From: an uncultured Acidobacteriota bacterium
GTDB lineage: Bacteria > Acidobacteriota > Thermoanaerobaculia > UBA5066
Direction: 5' to 3'
DNA length: 48,717 bases
NCBI GenBank assembly: GCA_937888435.1
Contig: CALAQS010000054.1
Location: 1 to 48,717, forward strand
In this document: in pieces, positions 15,176 through 24,004 of the stretch
How positions within the stretch are numbered: the first letter of the stretch is position 1
How the letters are laid out: each line of letters starts with the position of its first letter
Program-made: the position numbers and the translations under genes
Notes under the pieces: generated by a model
The model's database searches: none
Told to the model about the DNA's origin: nothing
The model's input: only the letters and a program-made list of their open reading frames with translations

Positions 15176-16357
15176 TCAGCTCCTGTAGTCGGCGTTCAAC
15201 GACACGTAGTCGTGTCCAAGGTCCGAGGACAGCTTCGAGGCCGTCGCCGTTCCGGCCCCGAGGTCCACGACGACCTTCACGCGCTCTCTGCGGAAGATGC
15301 GCACCGCGTCCTTTTCACGATAAGGCGCCGGACTGCCGTCCTTCACGAGCGTCAGCGGCCCGAGCCGGAGCGAGACTCGCTTTTCCGAGAAGCGGGCTCC
15401 GCTCCGGCCAACGGCCGCGAGGATGCGCCCCCAGTTCGGATCGCCGCCGTGGAGCGCGGTCTTCACGAGCAGCGACGTCGCGACGGCATGCGCAGCGGCC
15501 TTCGCCTCGGTCTCCGTTCGCGCGCCGGTGACGGTGAGGTCGAGGACGCGCGTCGCCCCTTCCCCGTCGCGCACCATTTTCCACGCGAGCGTGCGGCAGA
15601 CCTCGGCGAGCGCCTTTCGAAACTCCGGCCCGTCGTCCACCGCCGCGAGCTCCGGCCCTCCGAGCGCGCCCGATGCCATCAGCAAAACCGTGTCGTTCGT
15701 GGAGGTGTCGCCGTCCACGGAGACGAGGTGGAAGCTCACATCGGCCGCACCGCGAAGCGCCGTCTTGAGATAGGCGGGCGTGGCGGGCACGTCGGTCATG
15801 ACGAACACGAGCATCGTGGCCATGTTCGGATGGATCATGCCGGCGCCCTTGGCGACTCCCACGACGCGGCCACGGCGGCCCATCCACGCGAACGAGGCCT
15901 GCGCGACCTTCGGGCCCACGTCGGTCGTGAGGATCGCGTGCGAGGCGGCGTCGAGCCCCGAGGGCGAAAGGCGCCACTTCGCGTCGGGAAGCGCGGCGCG
16001 GATCTTCGCATCCGGCAGGACCACCCCGATGACGCCCGTAGACGAGACGATGACCTCCTCCTTCGGAAACCCGAGGAGCGCCGCCGCGCAGTTGCGCACG
16101 CGTCGCGCGGCGTCGAGACCCGGTTTTCCGGTGACGGCGTTCGCGCAGCCCGCGTTCACGACGACCGCGCGGACACGGCCCCGGCTCCGGGCGAGGTCGC
16201 GCCTGCCGAGGATGACGGGCGCGGCCTGGAACCGGTTCTTCGTGAACAGGGCTGCGGCGTTTGCGCCTTTCTCGGCCACGAGGAGCGCAAGGTCGGGGCG
16301 CTTCTTCCGAATGCCTGCGCGCACACCCGAGGCCAAAAAGCCCTTCGGGAGCTTCAT
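15176..16357 (-). CDS. argJ: Glutamate N-acetyltransferase / amino-acid acetyltransferase ArgJ
   Basis: Ornithine acetyltransferase of 393 aa. It transfers the acetyl group from N-acetylornithine to glutamate and, in bifunctional forms, can use acetyl-CoA. Auto-processing should occur before nucleophile Thr181 in KGAGMIHPNMATM; the sequence around the cleavage site is canonical. VNAGCANAVTG and GDPNWGR motifs are present. Its ATG overlaps the argH stop as ATGA, making it the last gene of the arg operon. With ArgJ present, no separate ArgA or ArgE is needed for a cyclic pathway. Confidence 0.95.
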   Translation of the reverse strand: MKLPKGFLASGVRAGIRKKRPDLALLVAEKGANAAALFTKNRFQAAPVILGRRDLARSRGRVRAVVVNAGCANAVTGKPGLDAARRVRNCAAALLGFPKEEVIVSSTGVIGVVLPDAKIRAALPDAKWRLSPSGLDAASHAILTTDVGPKVAQASFAWMGRRGRVVGVAKGAGMIHPNMATMLVFVMTDVPATPAYLKTALRGAADVSFHLVSVDGDTSTNDTVLLMASGALGGPELAAVDDGPEFRKALAEVCRTLAWKMVRDGEGATRVLDLTVTGARTETEAKAAAHAVATSLLVKTALHGGDPNWGRILAAVGRSGARFSEKRVSLRLGPLTLVKDGSPAPYREKDAVRIFRRERVKVVVDLGAGTATASKLSSDLGHDYVSLNADYRS

Positions 16358-17727
16358 GCCGCACCTCCCGCGAGACGCCGTACCGCGGCCTTCGCGGCGC
16401 GCGCCACCTGGCGCGGCGCGGTGCCGCCCGTGATGTCCCGCTTGGCGAGCGCGCGCCGCAAGTCGAGCGCCTGAAGGTCCTGGGCGGTGATCGCCTTCGA
16501 GGGCCCGAGAGCCGCAAGCGTCGTGCCGAGCGCCTCGGCCTCCGCGATGCGTCGGCCGACGAGCTCATGCGCCTCGCGGAACGGCATGCCCCGCTTCGCA
16601 AGCGCGTCGGCGAGCTCGGTGGCGAGCAGGCGGTCGTCCGAAGCCGCCTGAGCCATCCGCTCGCGGTCGAGCTGAAGCCCCTCGACGATGCCCGTCAGCG
16701 CCGGCAGCGCGGCGAGAAGGACGCCCCGCACGCGGAAGACGGGCTCCTTGTCGAGCTGGAGGTCTTTGTCGTAAGCGAGCGGCAGCCCCTTGAGAACCGC
16801 GAGCAGCCCGGTGAGGTCGCCGATCGCACGTCCGGCGTGGCCGCGCGCGAGCTCGAGGACGTCGGGGTTCTTCTTCTGCGGCATCCGCGACGAGCCCGTC
16901 GCGAGCGCGTCGGGCAGCGTCGCGAAGCCGAACTCGTCGGACGTGAAGGCGATGAGGTCCTCCCCGAGGCGCGAGAGGTGGACGAGGAGGAGCGCCGACG
17001 CGAAAAGGTATTCGGCGGCCGCGTCGCGGTCGGAGACCGCATCGAGCGAGTTCGCGGTGGGCCTGAGGAACCCGAGGCTCCGCGCGAGGGCCTCGCGGTC
17101 GACCGGCAGCGGCGTCCCCGAGAGGGCGCCCGAGCCGAGCGGGCACTCGTCCGCGCGCGAGGCGGCGTTGTCGAAGCGGCTTGCATCGCGCCGCAGCATC
17201 TCGACGTAGGCGAGGCACCAGTGGCCGAACGTGACGGGCTCGGCGCGCTTCAGGTGCGTGTAGCCCGGCATCGGAGTCGCGGCCTCGGCTTCCGCGCGGC
17301 GCGCGAGCGCGAGCGCGAAGGCGCGCGCGGCCGCCGCTCCCTCGGCGAGGGCCTCTTTCAGGTAGAGGCGGAAGTCGGTCGCGACCTGGTCGTTCCGCGA
17401 GCGGCCCGTGTGGAGCTTCCCCGCGAGCGGCCCCACCTTCGCCGCGAGGCGCGCCTCCACGAAAGAATGCACGTCCTCGTCGTCCGCGTCGGGAGGCACG
17501 CCCGTCCTGGATACTTCGACGCCGATCTCCTCGAGGCCGGCGACGATCTTCTTGACTTCGCCCGGCGAGAGCACACCGGCCCTGCCGAGCGCCTCGGCCC
17601 AGGCGATCGAGCCGCGGACGTCCTCCGCGAGGAGCGCCTGGTCGAACCCGAACGAGTCGTTGAAGGCCCGGAGAACCTGGGCGGGAGGCTCGGAGAACCG
17701 GCCCCCCCAGAGCTGGCGCCGGGTCAA
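16354..17727 (-). CDS. argH: Argininosuccinate lyase
   Basis: Cleaves argininosuccinate to arginine and fumarate. The 457-aa protein starts LWGGRF. It has HTGRSRND at 106-113, His158 in GYTHLKRAEP and the superfamily signature GSSRMPQKKNPD (278-289) with the catalytic Ser. The TTG at 17727 lies 4 nt after the argG stop. All key motifs are intact. Confidence 0.96.
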   Translation of the reverse strand: MTRRQLWGGRFSEPPAQVLRAFNDSFGFDQALLAEDVRGSIAWAEALGRAGVLSPGEVKKIVAGLEEIGVEVSRTGVPPDADDEDVHSFVEARLAAKVGPLAGKLHTGRSRNDQVATDFRLYLKEALAEGAAAARAFALALARRAEAEAATPMPGYTHLKRAEPVTFGHWCLAYVEMLRRDASRFDNAASRADECPLGSGALSGTPLPVDREALARSLGFLRPTANSLDAVSDRDAAAEYLFASALLLVHLSRLGEDLIAFTSDEFGFATLPDALATGSSRMPQKKNPDVLELARGHAGRAIGDLTGLLAVLKGLPLAYDKDLQLDKEPVFRVRGVLLAALPALTGIVEGLQLDRERMAQAASDDRLLATELADALAKRGMPFREAHELVGRRIAEAEALGTTLAALGPSKAITAQDLQALDLRRALAKRDITGGTAPRQVARAAKAAVRRLAGGAA

Positions 17728-17731
17728 TGCC

Positions 17732-18967
17732 TCACCCTTCCCCGGAGACGACGGCCTGATACGTCGTTCCGGCCTTCAGGCGCAAGCGCCCCTTCGTCGG
17801 CAAACCGAACAGGCGGATGAAGCCGGTCGCATCGGCAGGCGTGTAGCCGCGCATGTCGAACGAGGCGAGGTGCGCCGAGTAGAGCGCGTGCGGCGAGGTG
17901 CGGCCCACGACCGACGAGGAGCCCTTGTAGAGCTTGAGCGTGACGTCGCCCGTCACGGTCGGCATGAGCGCGTTCATGAACGCGTCGAGCGCCTCCCGGA
18001 GCGGCGAGAACCATTGCCCGAAGTACACGAGCTCGGCGTAGCGCGCGGCTAGCTTCTCCTTCTCGTGCACGCTGTCGCGGTCGAGCGTGAGCGTCTCGAG
18101 CGCCCGGAGCGCCTGGACGAGCAGCGTCCCTCCCGGCGTCTCGTAGACCCCACGCGACTTGATTCCGATCAGCCGGTTCTCGACGATGTCCACGCGGCCG
18201 ACGCCGTGCCGGCCGCCGATCTCGTTGAGCTTCTGGATGAGCGGAACGGGCGCGAGCCTCTGGCCATTCACGGCCGCCGGCAGGCCGGCCGAGAAGGAGA
18301 TCGTGACGCGCTCGGGCACGTCCGGCGCCTTCTCGGGATCGACCGTGAGCTTGAACATCGAGGGCTCGGGCTCGAACCCGGGCTCTTCCAGCGGGCCGCC
18401 CTCGTGCGAGAGATGCCAGAGGTTGCGGTCGCGCGAGTAGGAATCCTTCTTCGTGGCGGAGACGGGGATGCCCCGCGCCGCGGCGTAGTCGATGGCGTCC
18501 TCGCGCGACGCGATGTCCCACTCGCGCCACGGCGCGATGATCGCGAGCTCCGGCGCGAGCGCCATGTACGCGAGCTCGAACCGGACCTGGTCGTTGCCCT
18601 TCCCGGTGCAGCCGTGCGCGAACGCGTCGCAGCCCGTCGCGAGCGCGACCTCGACCTGCTTCTTGGCGATGAGCGGGCGCGCCGTGGCCGTGCCGAGCAG
18701 GTAGTCGTGCTCGTATGCGGCGCCCGCCTTGAGGACCGGGAACAGGTAGTCCTTTGCGAACTCGTCCTTTGCGTCGACGAGGAAGAACTCGGAAGCGCCG
18801 GTCTTCTTCGCCTTCTCTTCGAGGCCCGAGGTCTCCTCGGCCTGGCCGACGTCTACCGCCACGGCCACGACCGCGCAGCCGTAATTCTCCTTGAGCCAGG
18901 GAATGATGACGGATGTGTCGAGCCCGCCCGAGTAAGCGAGCGCGACTTTCTTGATCTTCGGCTTCAC
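17732..18967 (-). CDS. argG: Argininosuccinate synthase
   Basis: Condenses citrulline and aspartate using ATP. It has 411 aa from the GTG at 18967, which overlaps the argD stop (GTGA). The PP-loop AYSGGLDTS sits at ~11-19. GCTGKGNDQVRFE and RNLWHLSHEGG are characteristic ArgG segments. An open frame extends further upstream, but it lies inside argD and has no ArgG character. Confidence 0.96.
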   Translation of the reverse strand: MKPKIKKVALAYSGGLDTSVIIPWLKENYGCAVVAVAVDVGQAEETSGLEEKAKKTGASEFFLVDAKDEFAKDYLFPVLKAGAAYEHDYLLGTATARPLIAKKQVEVALATGCDAFAHGCTGKGNDQVRFELAYMALAPELAIIAPWREWDIASREDAIDYAAARGIPVSATKKDSYSRDRNLWHLSHEGGPLEEPGFEPEPSMFKLTVDPEKAPDVPERVTISFSAGLPAAVNGQRLAPVPLIQKLNEIGGRHGVGRVDIVENRLIGIKSRGVYETPGGTLLVQALRALETLTLDRDSVHEKEKLAARYAELVYFGQWFSPLREALDAFMNALMPTVTGDVTLKLYKGSSSVVGRTSPHALYSAHLASFDMRGYTPADATGFIRLFGLPTKGRLRLKAGTTYQAVVSGEG

Positions 18968-20178
18968 GAGATTTTCTCCTTCGGCGGCTCGCGGAGGATC
19001 TCCTCGAGCGCCCTGACGAATCCGGACAAGGCCGGGCGTGGCACGACGTACGGGGGGAGGAGGCGCAGCACTTTCGCCCGGGACGTCCCGACGACGAAGC
19101 CCTTCTTCAGAAGCGCGTTCTGAACCTCGGCGGCGTCCCGGTCCAGCTCCACGCCCCAGATGAGGCCGCGGCCGCGGACGTCCACGATCGCGCCCTTGCT
19201 GCGCTTCTGTGCATTTCGGAGCTTCTTCCCGAACCATTCCCCCGTCTCGCGGATCTTCTCGAGGAGGCCGCCGTCCACGATCTCGGAGAGCGTCTCGAGC
19301 CCGAGGCGGCACGCGATCGGGTTGCCACCGAAGGTGGTCCCGTGGTGACCGGGTTTGACGAGCGACGCGATCCGCTCGCTCACGAGAACGGCTCCGAGCG
19401 GCAGGCCGCCGCCGAGGGGCTTGGCGAGCGTCACGAGATCGGGCGCCACGCCCATCTCCTGGAAGACGAAGAGGTGGCCGGTGCGCCCGAGGCCCGACTG
19501 AATTTCGTCGAAAACGAGCGCCGCGCCCACGCGGTCAGCCGCGGCGCGCGCGGCTCTCGCGTACTCTCTCGTCAGCGGGACGATGCCCCCTTCGCCGAGA
19601 ATCGGCTCCAGGAAGATCGCGGCCGTATCCGGCGTGGCGGCGCTCTCGAGGGCCACGACGTCGTTCGCGGGAAGGAAGATCGTCTCGCCCACGAGCGGCT
19701 CGAAGGGCTTGCGGTACGCCTCGTTACCCGTGAGCGCGAGCGCTCCCATCGTGCGGCCGTGAAAGCCGCCCTCGAGAGCGAGCATCCGGCTTCGCCCGGG
19801 CGCGGCGAGGCGCGTGAACTTCACCGCGGCCTCGACCGCCTCGGTGCCGCTGTTGCAGAAGAAGACGCGCGGCATCCCGGAGAGCTGCGTGAGGCGCTCG
19901 GCGAGAAGCCCCTGCGCCGGGTGGTAGAAGAGATTCGAGACGTGGAGAAGGCGGTTCGCCTCCTCGCGGAGCGCCTTCACGAGGCGCGGATGCCGGTGGC
20001 CGAGCGCGTTCACGGCGATTCCGGCGAGGAGGTCCCAGTAGACCTTTCCCTCGGCGTCGACGAGCTTCGCGCCCTTTCCCGCGCGCGGGTGGAAGGACGT
20101 GCGCTTGTAGGTGCCGAGGATGTTCTCGGCATCCCGCTTCTCGACGAGCGACGGGGATTCAGGCGGCGGCTGCTGCAA
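18964..20178 (-). CDS. argD: Acetylornithine aminotransferase
   Basis: PLP-dependent class III aminotransferase converting N-acetylglutamate semialdehyde to N-acetylornithine; some members also act in lysine synthesis. The 404-aa protein has NSGTEAVEAA (109-118), FDEIQSG with Asp224, and Lys253 in LAKPLGGG as the Schiff-base residue. The TTG at 20178 has a strong upstream GGAGG at good spacing and overlaps the argB end by 20 bp. The adjacent argB and argG support the arginine role. Confidence 0.94.
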   Translation of the reverse strand: MQQPPPESPSLVEKRDAENILGTYKRTSFHPRAGKGAKLVDAEGKVYWDLLAGIAVNALGHRHPRLVKALREEANRLLHVSNLFYHPAQGLLAERLTQLSGMPRVFFCNSGTEAVEAAVKFTRLAAPGRSRMLALEGGFHGRTMGALALTGNEAYRKPFEPLVGETIFLPANDVVALESAATPDTAAIFLEPILGEGGIVPLTREYARAARAAADRVGAALVFDEIQSGLGRTGHLFVFQEMGVAPDLVTLAKPLGGGLPLGAVLVSERIASLVKPGHHGTTFGGNPIACRLGLETLSEIVDGGLLEKIRETGEWFGKKLRNAQKRSKGAIVDVRGRGLIWGVELDRDAAEVQNALLKKGFVVGTSRAKVLRLLPPYVVPRPALSGFVRALEEILREPPKEKIS

Positions 20179-20962
20179 GGCGGGTCCCTCCGATGCCCTC
20201 GGACAGCGCCGAGGCGTGGTCGTTCGGTCCTGCGATGACGACCTGGGAAACGCCCGCCTTCACGGCCTCGAGGCAGGCGACGAGCTTCGGGCGCATCCCC
20301 CCGGCCACGGCGCCGGACGACAGCAGCGCCCAGGCGGAGTCGGGGTCGAGCTCCGGCACGACCTTCCCCTGGGCGTCGAGGAGGCCTTCGACGTCGGTGA
20401 GAAAAACGAGTCTCTCGGCCCTCAGCGCCGCCGCGAGTGCGGAAGCGGCCGAATCGGCATTCACGTTGAGGAGCGTCCCCTCGCGCCCGAGCGCGACGGA
20501 GGCCACGATGGGCAGCAGGTCGGCACCGAGGATCGCGCTGATGAGCTTCGGATTCGAGAATGTGACGCGCCCGACAAACCCGAAGTCCACGCCGTCGAGA
20601 CGGGGGTGGAACTCGGCCCACAGCGTCTCGCCGTCCGCGCCCGAGAGCCCCGCCGCCGTGATCCCGAGCGAACGGAACTCGGCCACGAGCGACTTGTTCA
20701 CGAGGCCCGACAGGATCGAGACGACGACGTCGAGCGTCTCGGGATCCGTGATGCGCAGGCCGCGGTAGGTCTTCTTCGGGATCTTGAGCGCCTGCAGCGA
20801 AGCGTCGATCCGCTTGCCGCCGCCGTGCACGACGACGATGCGCGCTCCTGCGGTCCAGCGGGCCGCGATGGCGGCAAGCGCGCGCGCGCGGAGCGCGGGG
20901 TCCTCGAGAAGGCTTCCGCCCAGCTTCACGACGATGGGACGCCCGACGTGGGTCGCGCTCAC
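20159..20962 (-). CDS. argB: Acetylglutamate kinase
   Basis: Phosphorylates N-acetylglutamate, usually the arginine-controlled step. The 267-aa protein has the amino-acid-kinase motifs VKLGGSLL near the N-terminus and VVHGGGKRID for the glycine-rich loop, plus NVNADSAASALA and FLTDVEGLLD. The GTG start overlaps the argC TGA (GTGA). No long N-terminal helix of the arginine-sensing hexameric type is evident, so feedback behaviour is uncertain. Confidence 0.95.
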   Translation of the reverse strand: MSATHVGRPIVVKLGGSLLEDPALRARALAAIAARWTAGARIVVVHGGGKRIDASLQALKIPKKTYRGLRITDPETLDVVVSILSGLVNKSLVAEFRSLGITAAGLSGADGETLWAEFHPRLDGVDFGFVGRVTFSNPKLISAILGADLLPIVASVALGREGTLLNVNADSAASALAAALRAERLVFLTDVEGLLDAQGKVVPELDPDSAWALLSSGAVAGGMRPKLVACLEAVKAGVSQVVIAGPNDHASALSEGIGGTRLAAAAA

Positions 20963-21984
20963 GCGAGGCCCTCCGTCTCGGGATGCCGGAAGAGCCGGTT
21001 CATGTTCTGCACGGCCGAAGACGCCGCCCCCTTGAGCAGGTTGTCCAGGGCCGAGACGAGAACGCCGCGCCGGCCGCCCGGCAGCACGGCAAACCCGATC
21101 TCCGCGCGCGGCGTGCCCACGACGTCGCGCAGCTCAGGCAGCTCGCCCGGCGCCCGAACGCGCACGAACGGAGTCTTCTCGTATGGTTTCGCGTACGCGG
21201 CCGCGAGCGTCTCTTTCGTCTGCGGCTCCTCGAACGAGACGTGGAGCGTCGAGAGGAGGCCGCGTACCACCGGCAGGAGGTGAGGCACGAAGACGAACGG
21301 CGCGTCCTCGGGAAGGCCGAGGCCCTGCCGCATCTCCGGCTCGTGCCGATGCACGCCGACGGCGTAGGCCTTGAAATTGCCGTCGAGCTCGGAGAAGGAG
21401 TAGGCGACGTCGCTCTTCTTCCCCGCCCCCGAGACCCCGCTCACGCTGTCGCAGATGACGGGCTGCTCTTTCGCGAGGAGAGGGAGCACGGGCTTGAGCG
21501 CGAGGAGGACGGACGTCGGATAGCAGCCCGGGTTCGCGACGAGCCTCGCGCCGGGAAGCTCCGCACCGCACCACTCGGTGAGGCCGTAAACCGCTTCGGC
21601 GAGGAGCTTGGGTGCGGGATGCTCGAACCCGTACCACTTCGGGTAGGCGGCCGCGTCGCGAAGCCGGAAGGCCCCGGAAATATCGATGACCTTCGCGCCG
21701 AATTCGAGGATCTTCGGAGCGAGCTCGGCCGACGTCTCGTTCGGCGTCGCGAGGAAGACGACGTCCGGCCGCGACGCCTCGAGACGCTTCTCGGAGAATG
21801 GCTCGGCCTCCGGCCCGGAGGCGCGCCCGAGCAGCGGATGAAGCCGCTCGAACGGGATGGGGCGCGCGTCTTTCTTTCCGGAGGAGAACACGGAGACGAT
21901 TTCGGCGTGGGGGTGGCGCGAGAGAAGCGCGCAGAGCTCCGCTCCCGAGTACCCCGTGGCCCCGACGACGGCTGCCCGCGTCAC
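20959..21984 (-). CDS. argC: N-acetyl-gamma-glutamyl-phosphate reductase
   Basis: NADPH-dependent reductase of the third arginine step. It has 341 aa from the GTG at 21984, which overlaps the argR stop (GTGA). The nucleotide-binding GATGYSG is at residues 8-14 and catalytic Cys154 is in NPGCYPT. A longer upstream open frame runs inside argR and is not part of the protein. Confidence 0.95.
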   Translation of the reverse strand: MTRAAVVGATGYSGAELCALLSRHPHAEIVSVFSSGKKDARPIPFERLHPLLGRASGPEAEPFSEKRLEASRPDVVFLATPNETSAELAPKILEFGAKVIDISGAFRLRDAAAYPKWYGFEHPAPKLLAEAVYGLTEWCGAELPGARLVANPGCYPTSVLLALKPVLPLLAKEQPVICDSVSGVSGAGKKSDVAYSFSELDGNFKAYAVGVHRHEPEMRQGLGLPEDAPFVFVPHLLPVVRGLLSTLHVSFEEPQTKETLAAAYAKPYEKTPFVRVRAPGELPELRDVVGTPRAEIGFAVLPGGRRGVLVSALDNLLKGAASSAVQNMNRLFRHPETEGLA

Positions 21985-22481
21985 CCGTGCCCCCGCCGGG
22001 AGCGGTTCGGCAGAAGGCCTGACGAGAGCCGCCGGGCGAGCCGCTGTGAGATGGCACCCGTGGCCGCCGCGAGGAAGATCGTGTCGTCGCCGGCGATCGT
22101 GCCCACGACCCCTTCGAGCGCGGCCTCGTCGAGGGCGCGCGCCACGGGGTGCGCCGCGGCCGGAGGCGTCTTGAGGACGACGAGGTTTCCCGCCGTCGCG
22201 ACGCCGAGCACCCACTCGCGGAGCGCGCGCTCGAGGCGCTCCTCGCGGCGGGCCTTCAGCTCGCCGTCTGCCGCCAACGCCTCGGCGCCGGGCACGACGT
22301 AGCCAGCAGCCGACTTCGCGAGGCCGAGGTCCTTGAGATCCCGCGACAGCGTGGGCTGCGCCACGTCGATCCCCCGGCGTTGGAGGCGGTGCTGCAGCTC
22401 TTCCTGCGAGTGCACGGCGCCGTCGCGGATGACCTTCAGGATCTCGTCGCGCCTCCTCAGCGTGGTCGAATGACTATTCAC
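21981..22481 (-). CDS. argR: Arginine repressor
   Basis: Arginine-dependent repressor of 166 aa. The N-terminal winged helix (~8-75) includes HSQEELQHRLQRRGIDVAQPTLSRD (helix-turn-helix). The C-terminal hexamerisation domain has GTIAGDDTIFLA, which binds arginine. It is the first gene of argRCBDGHJ. Tandem ARG-like boxes overlap its promoter and its GTG start codon, so strong autoregulation of the whole operon is expected. There is no Shine-Dalgarno sequence. Confidence 0.95.
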   Translation of the reverse strand: MNSHSTTLRRRDEILKVIRDGAVHSQEELQHRLQRRGIDVAQPTLSRDLKDLGLAKSAAGYVVPGAEALAADGELKARREERLERALREWVLGVATAGNLVVLKTPPAAAHPVARALDEAALEGVVGTIAGDDTIFLAAATGAISQRLARRLSSGLLPNRSRRGHG

Positions 22482-22496
22482 ATGAACGAATATTCA
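22467..22496. promoter_or_regulatory. Tandem ARG-box-like operator
   Basis: CGAATGACTATTCA (22467-22480) and TGAACGAATATTCA (22483-22496) each match TGAAT-N4-ATTCA with one mismatch. They are spaced by 2 bp, as expected for two boxes bound by one ArgR hexamer. The operator covers the -10 region and the argR start codon. Confidence 0.8.
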
Positions 22497-22517
22497 TTCA
22501 TTATCGCCGCGCGTCAA
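22489..22517 (-). promoter_or_regulatory. Candidate promoter of the arginine operon
   Basis: On the minus strand, TTGACG (22512-22517) lies 17 nt from AATATT (22489-22494), which is inside the distal ARG box. The -10 ends 7 nt before the argR GTG, so the transcript would be leaderless. Confidence 0.6.
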
Positions 22518-22565
22518 GCTTTTTCTTTCGTGACGCAAGCCACGCGGTCCGCCGCCTTCGGGGGC

Positions 22566-22571
22566 TAGAAT
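22566..22571 (+). promoter_or_regulatory. Candidate -10 box for the sigma-factor gene
   Basis: TAGAAT, exactly 7 nt before the ATG of the 12-codon leader at 22579. No clear -35 was seen. Confidence 0.4.
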
Positions 22572-22578
22572 TCCTCAG

Positions 22579-22617
22579 ATGAGCCTCGACGCTTCCCGCC
22601 GGCGGGTGCCAGGATGA
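22579..22617 (+). CDS. Putative 12-codon leader peptide before the sigma-factor gene
   Basis: ATG followed by a frame encoding MSLDASRRRVPG. Its TGA overlaps the sigma-factor ATG as ATGA. The ATG sits 7 nt after a TAGAAT hexamer. It could be translated from a leaderless transcript and deliver ribosomes to the sigma start, which lacks a good ribosome-binding site. It is very short, so chance is possible. Confidence 0.35.
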   Translation: MSLDASRRRVPG

Positions 22618-23177
22618 GCCCTTCGCGCTTTTTCGACCCGTTCGAGGCCGAGATTGGACGGCTGCCGGAGAAGCTGCGGCGCTTTTTCCTTTCGCGCGGC
22701 GTGCGCACGGAAGACGATGCCCGGGACCTCGCGCAGGAGACCCTCCTGCGCGTCCTGCAGCGGCTCTCGCGCGGCGAGCTGCTGGACTCGCCCGAGGCGT
22801 TCTCCCTCGGGGTCGCTAAGAACGTCTTCTTCGAGTACTGCCGCCGTGTCGCGAAATCTCACGCCCACGACGGCCTCTCCGGTGCCGTGGAGCTCGCCGG
22901 AGTCGAGGATCCCCTGACGGACGCGCTGGCGTCGAGCCAGGCAATTCTCTTCCGCAAGGCGCTCGAGCTCCTGCCCGAGCGGATGAAGAGCCTTCTCGTC
23001 AAGCGGTTCGTGGAGGAGGTGCCGTCGCGCACGATCGCGCGCGAGGAAGGCATCTCGACGGACGCCATCGACATGCGCGTCTATCGCGCGAAGCGCGAGT
23101 TGAAAAAGCGCATGGACCGCGAACGCGCGGCGCGGGGAAACGGAGATCCTCCGCCGGATCCGGACCTCCTTTCGTGA
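22614..23177 (+). CDS. ECF-type RNA polymerase sigma factor
   Basis: The 187-aa protein has a sigma region 2 (~15-85, DARDLAQETLLRVLQRL with DSPEAFSLGVAKNVFFEYCRR) and a region 4 helix-turn-helix (~115-170, LLPERMKSLLVKRFVEEVPSRTIA). The spacing and lack of regions 1 and 3 fit the extracytoplasmic-function group. The last 15 residues are Pro/Asp-rich. It is coupled by GTGA to a downstream membrane protein that is likely its partner. The target regulon is unknown. Confidence 0.85.
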   Translation: MSPSRFFDPFEAEIGRLPEKLRRFFLSRGVRTEDDARDLAQETLLRVLQRLSRGELLDSPEAFSLGVAKNVFFEYCRRVAKSHAHDGLSGAVELAGVEDPLTDALASSQAILFRKALELLPERMKSLLVKRFVEEVPSRTIAREEGISTDAIDMRVYRAKRELKKRMDRERAARGNGDPPPDPDLLS

Positions 23178-24004
23178 GCGTCTCGTCGCCCGGATTCGCG
23201 GAGATCCGCGACTATCTCCTCCGCCGCATGACCGACACGGCACGCAGCCGTTTCGAGGAGGCCTACTTTCGCGACGACACCCTGCTGGACCGGATCGAAG
23301 CCGAGGAGGACGCTCTCGTCTCCGACTACGTCCTCGGACACCTGAGCGACGGCGAAAAGCGCCTCTTCGAGGAGTCGCTTCTCGGAACGCCCTACTACCG
23401 CGAGCGGGTCGAGACCACGAGCCGGCTCCGGCTGAAGGTGGGCTCACCATCGCTCTTTCCACCGCGAGCGGCCGCGGCGTCCTCCGCCGACGCGCGCCTC
23501 TTTCCGGGGCGAACGGGTATCGCGGTGGCGTTCTCTCTCCTGACGCTTCTGCTCGTCGCGGCCCTTCTCTCGGCTCTGCGCCTCAAGAGCGATCTTTCGC
23601 GCGCGCGGCTGGAGCTCACCGCGAGGCCGGCGCCAGCCGCCGGTCCGGCCGCGCAGGCGGGTGTCGTCCCGCTCGCGCAGTCGGTCGTGCTCGGCACCGC
23701 ACGGGCCTTCGGTCCGGCGATCGCGAGCCTCAGGCGGGCCACGGGCGGTGCGATCCTCCTGAGCTTCCCACGCGCGCTGCTCAGCCGGGAGAATGTGTCC
23801 TGCACCGTCGTTCTCTCCGACGGGAAGAGGGTGGCCTGGGAGTCCGCTGTTTTCCCGTCGAAGGAAATGGACGAGGGGGACGTGTCGCTGCGCCTGCCGC
23901 CGGGTGTGCCTCCCGCCGGCGCCTACTCGGTCCTTCTCAAGGCTCCCGGCGCGCCGGATCGCCCGGAGACCCTGCTCGGCATCCTCGAGATCCTCGACCG
24001 TTAA
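23174..24004 (+). CDS. Probable anti-sigma-like single-pass membrane protein
   Basis: The 276-aa protein begins at GTG overlapping the sigma-factor stop. Residues ~1-90 are helical and cytoplasmic, with SDYVLGHLSDGEKRLFEESLL resembling the N-terminal helices of anti-sigma factors. The HxxxCxxC zinc motif common in that group is absent; the protein has one Cys, far downstream. A transmembrane helix spans ~113-136. The outer part (~140-276) is an Ala/Pro-rich linker and a beta-rich domain. Position and topology suggest it holds the sigma factor at the membrane. Its stop codon shares a TTAA with that of the convergent TetR gene. Confidence 0.65.
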   Translation: MSVSSPGFAEIRDYLLRRMTDTARSRFEEAYFRDDTLLDRIEAEEDALVSDYVLGHLSDGEKRLFEESLLGTPYYRERVETTSRLRLKVGSPSLFPPRAAAASSADARLFPGRTGIAVAFSLLTLLLVAALLSALRLKSDLSRARLELTARPAPAAGPAAQAGVVPLAQSVVLGTARAFGPAIASLRRATGGAILLSFPRALLSRENVSCTVVLSDGKRVAWESAVFPSKEMDEGDVSLRLPPGVPPAGAYSVLLKAPGAPDRPETLLGILEILDR

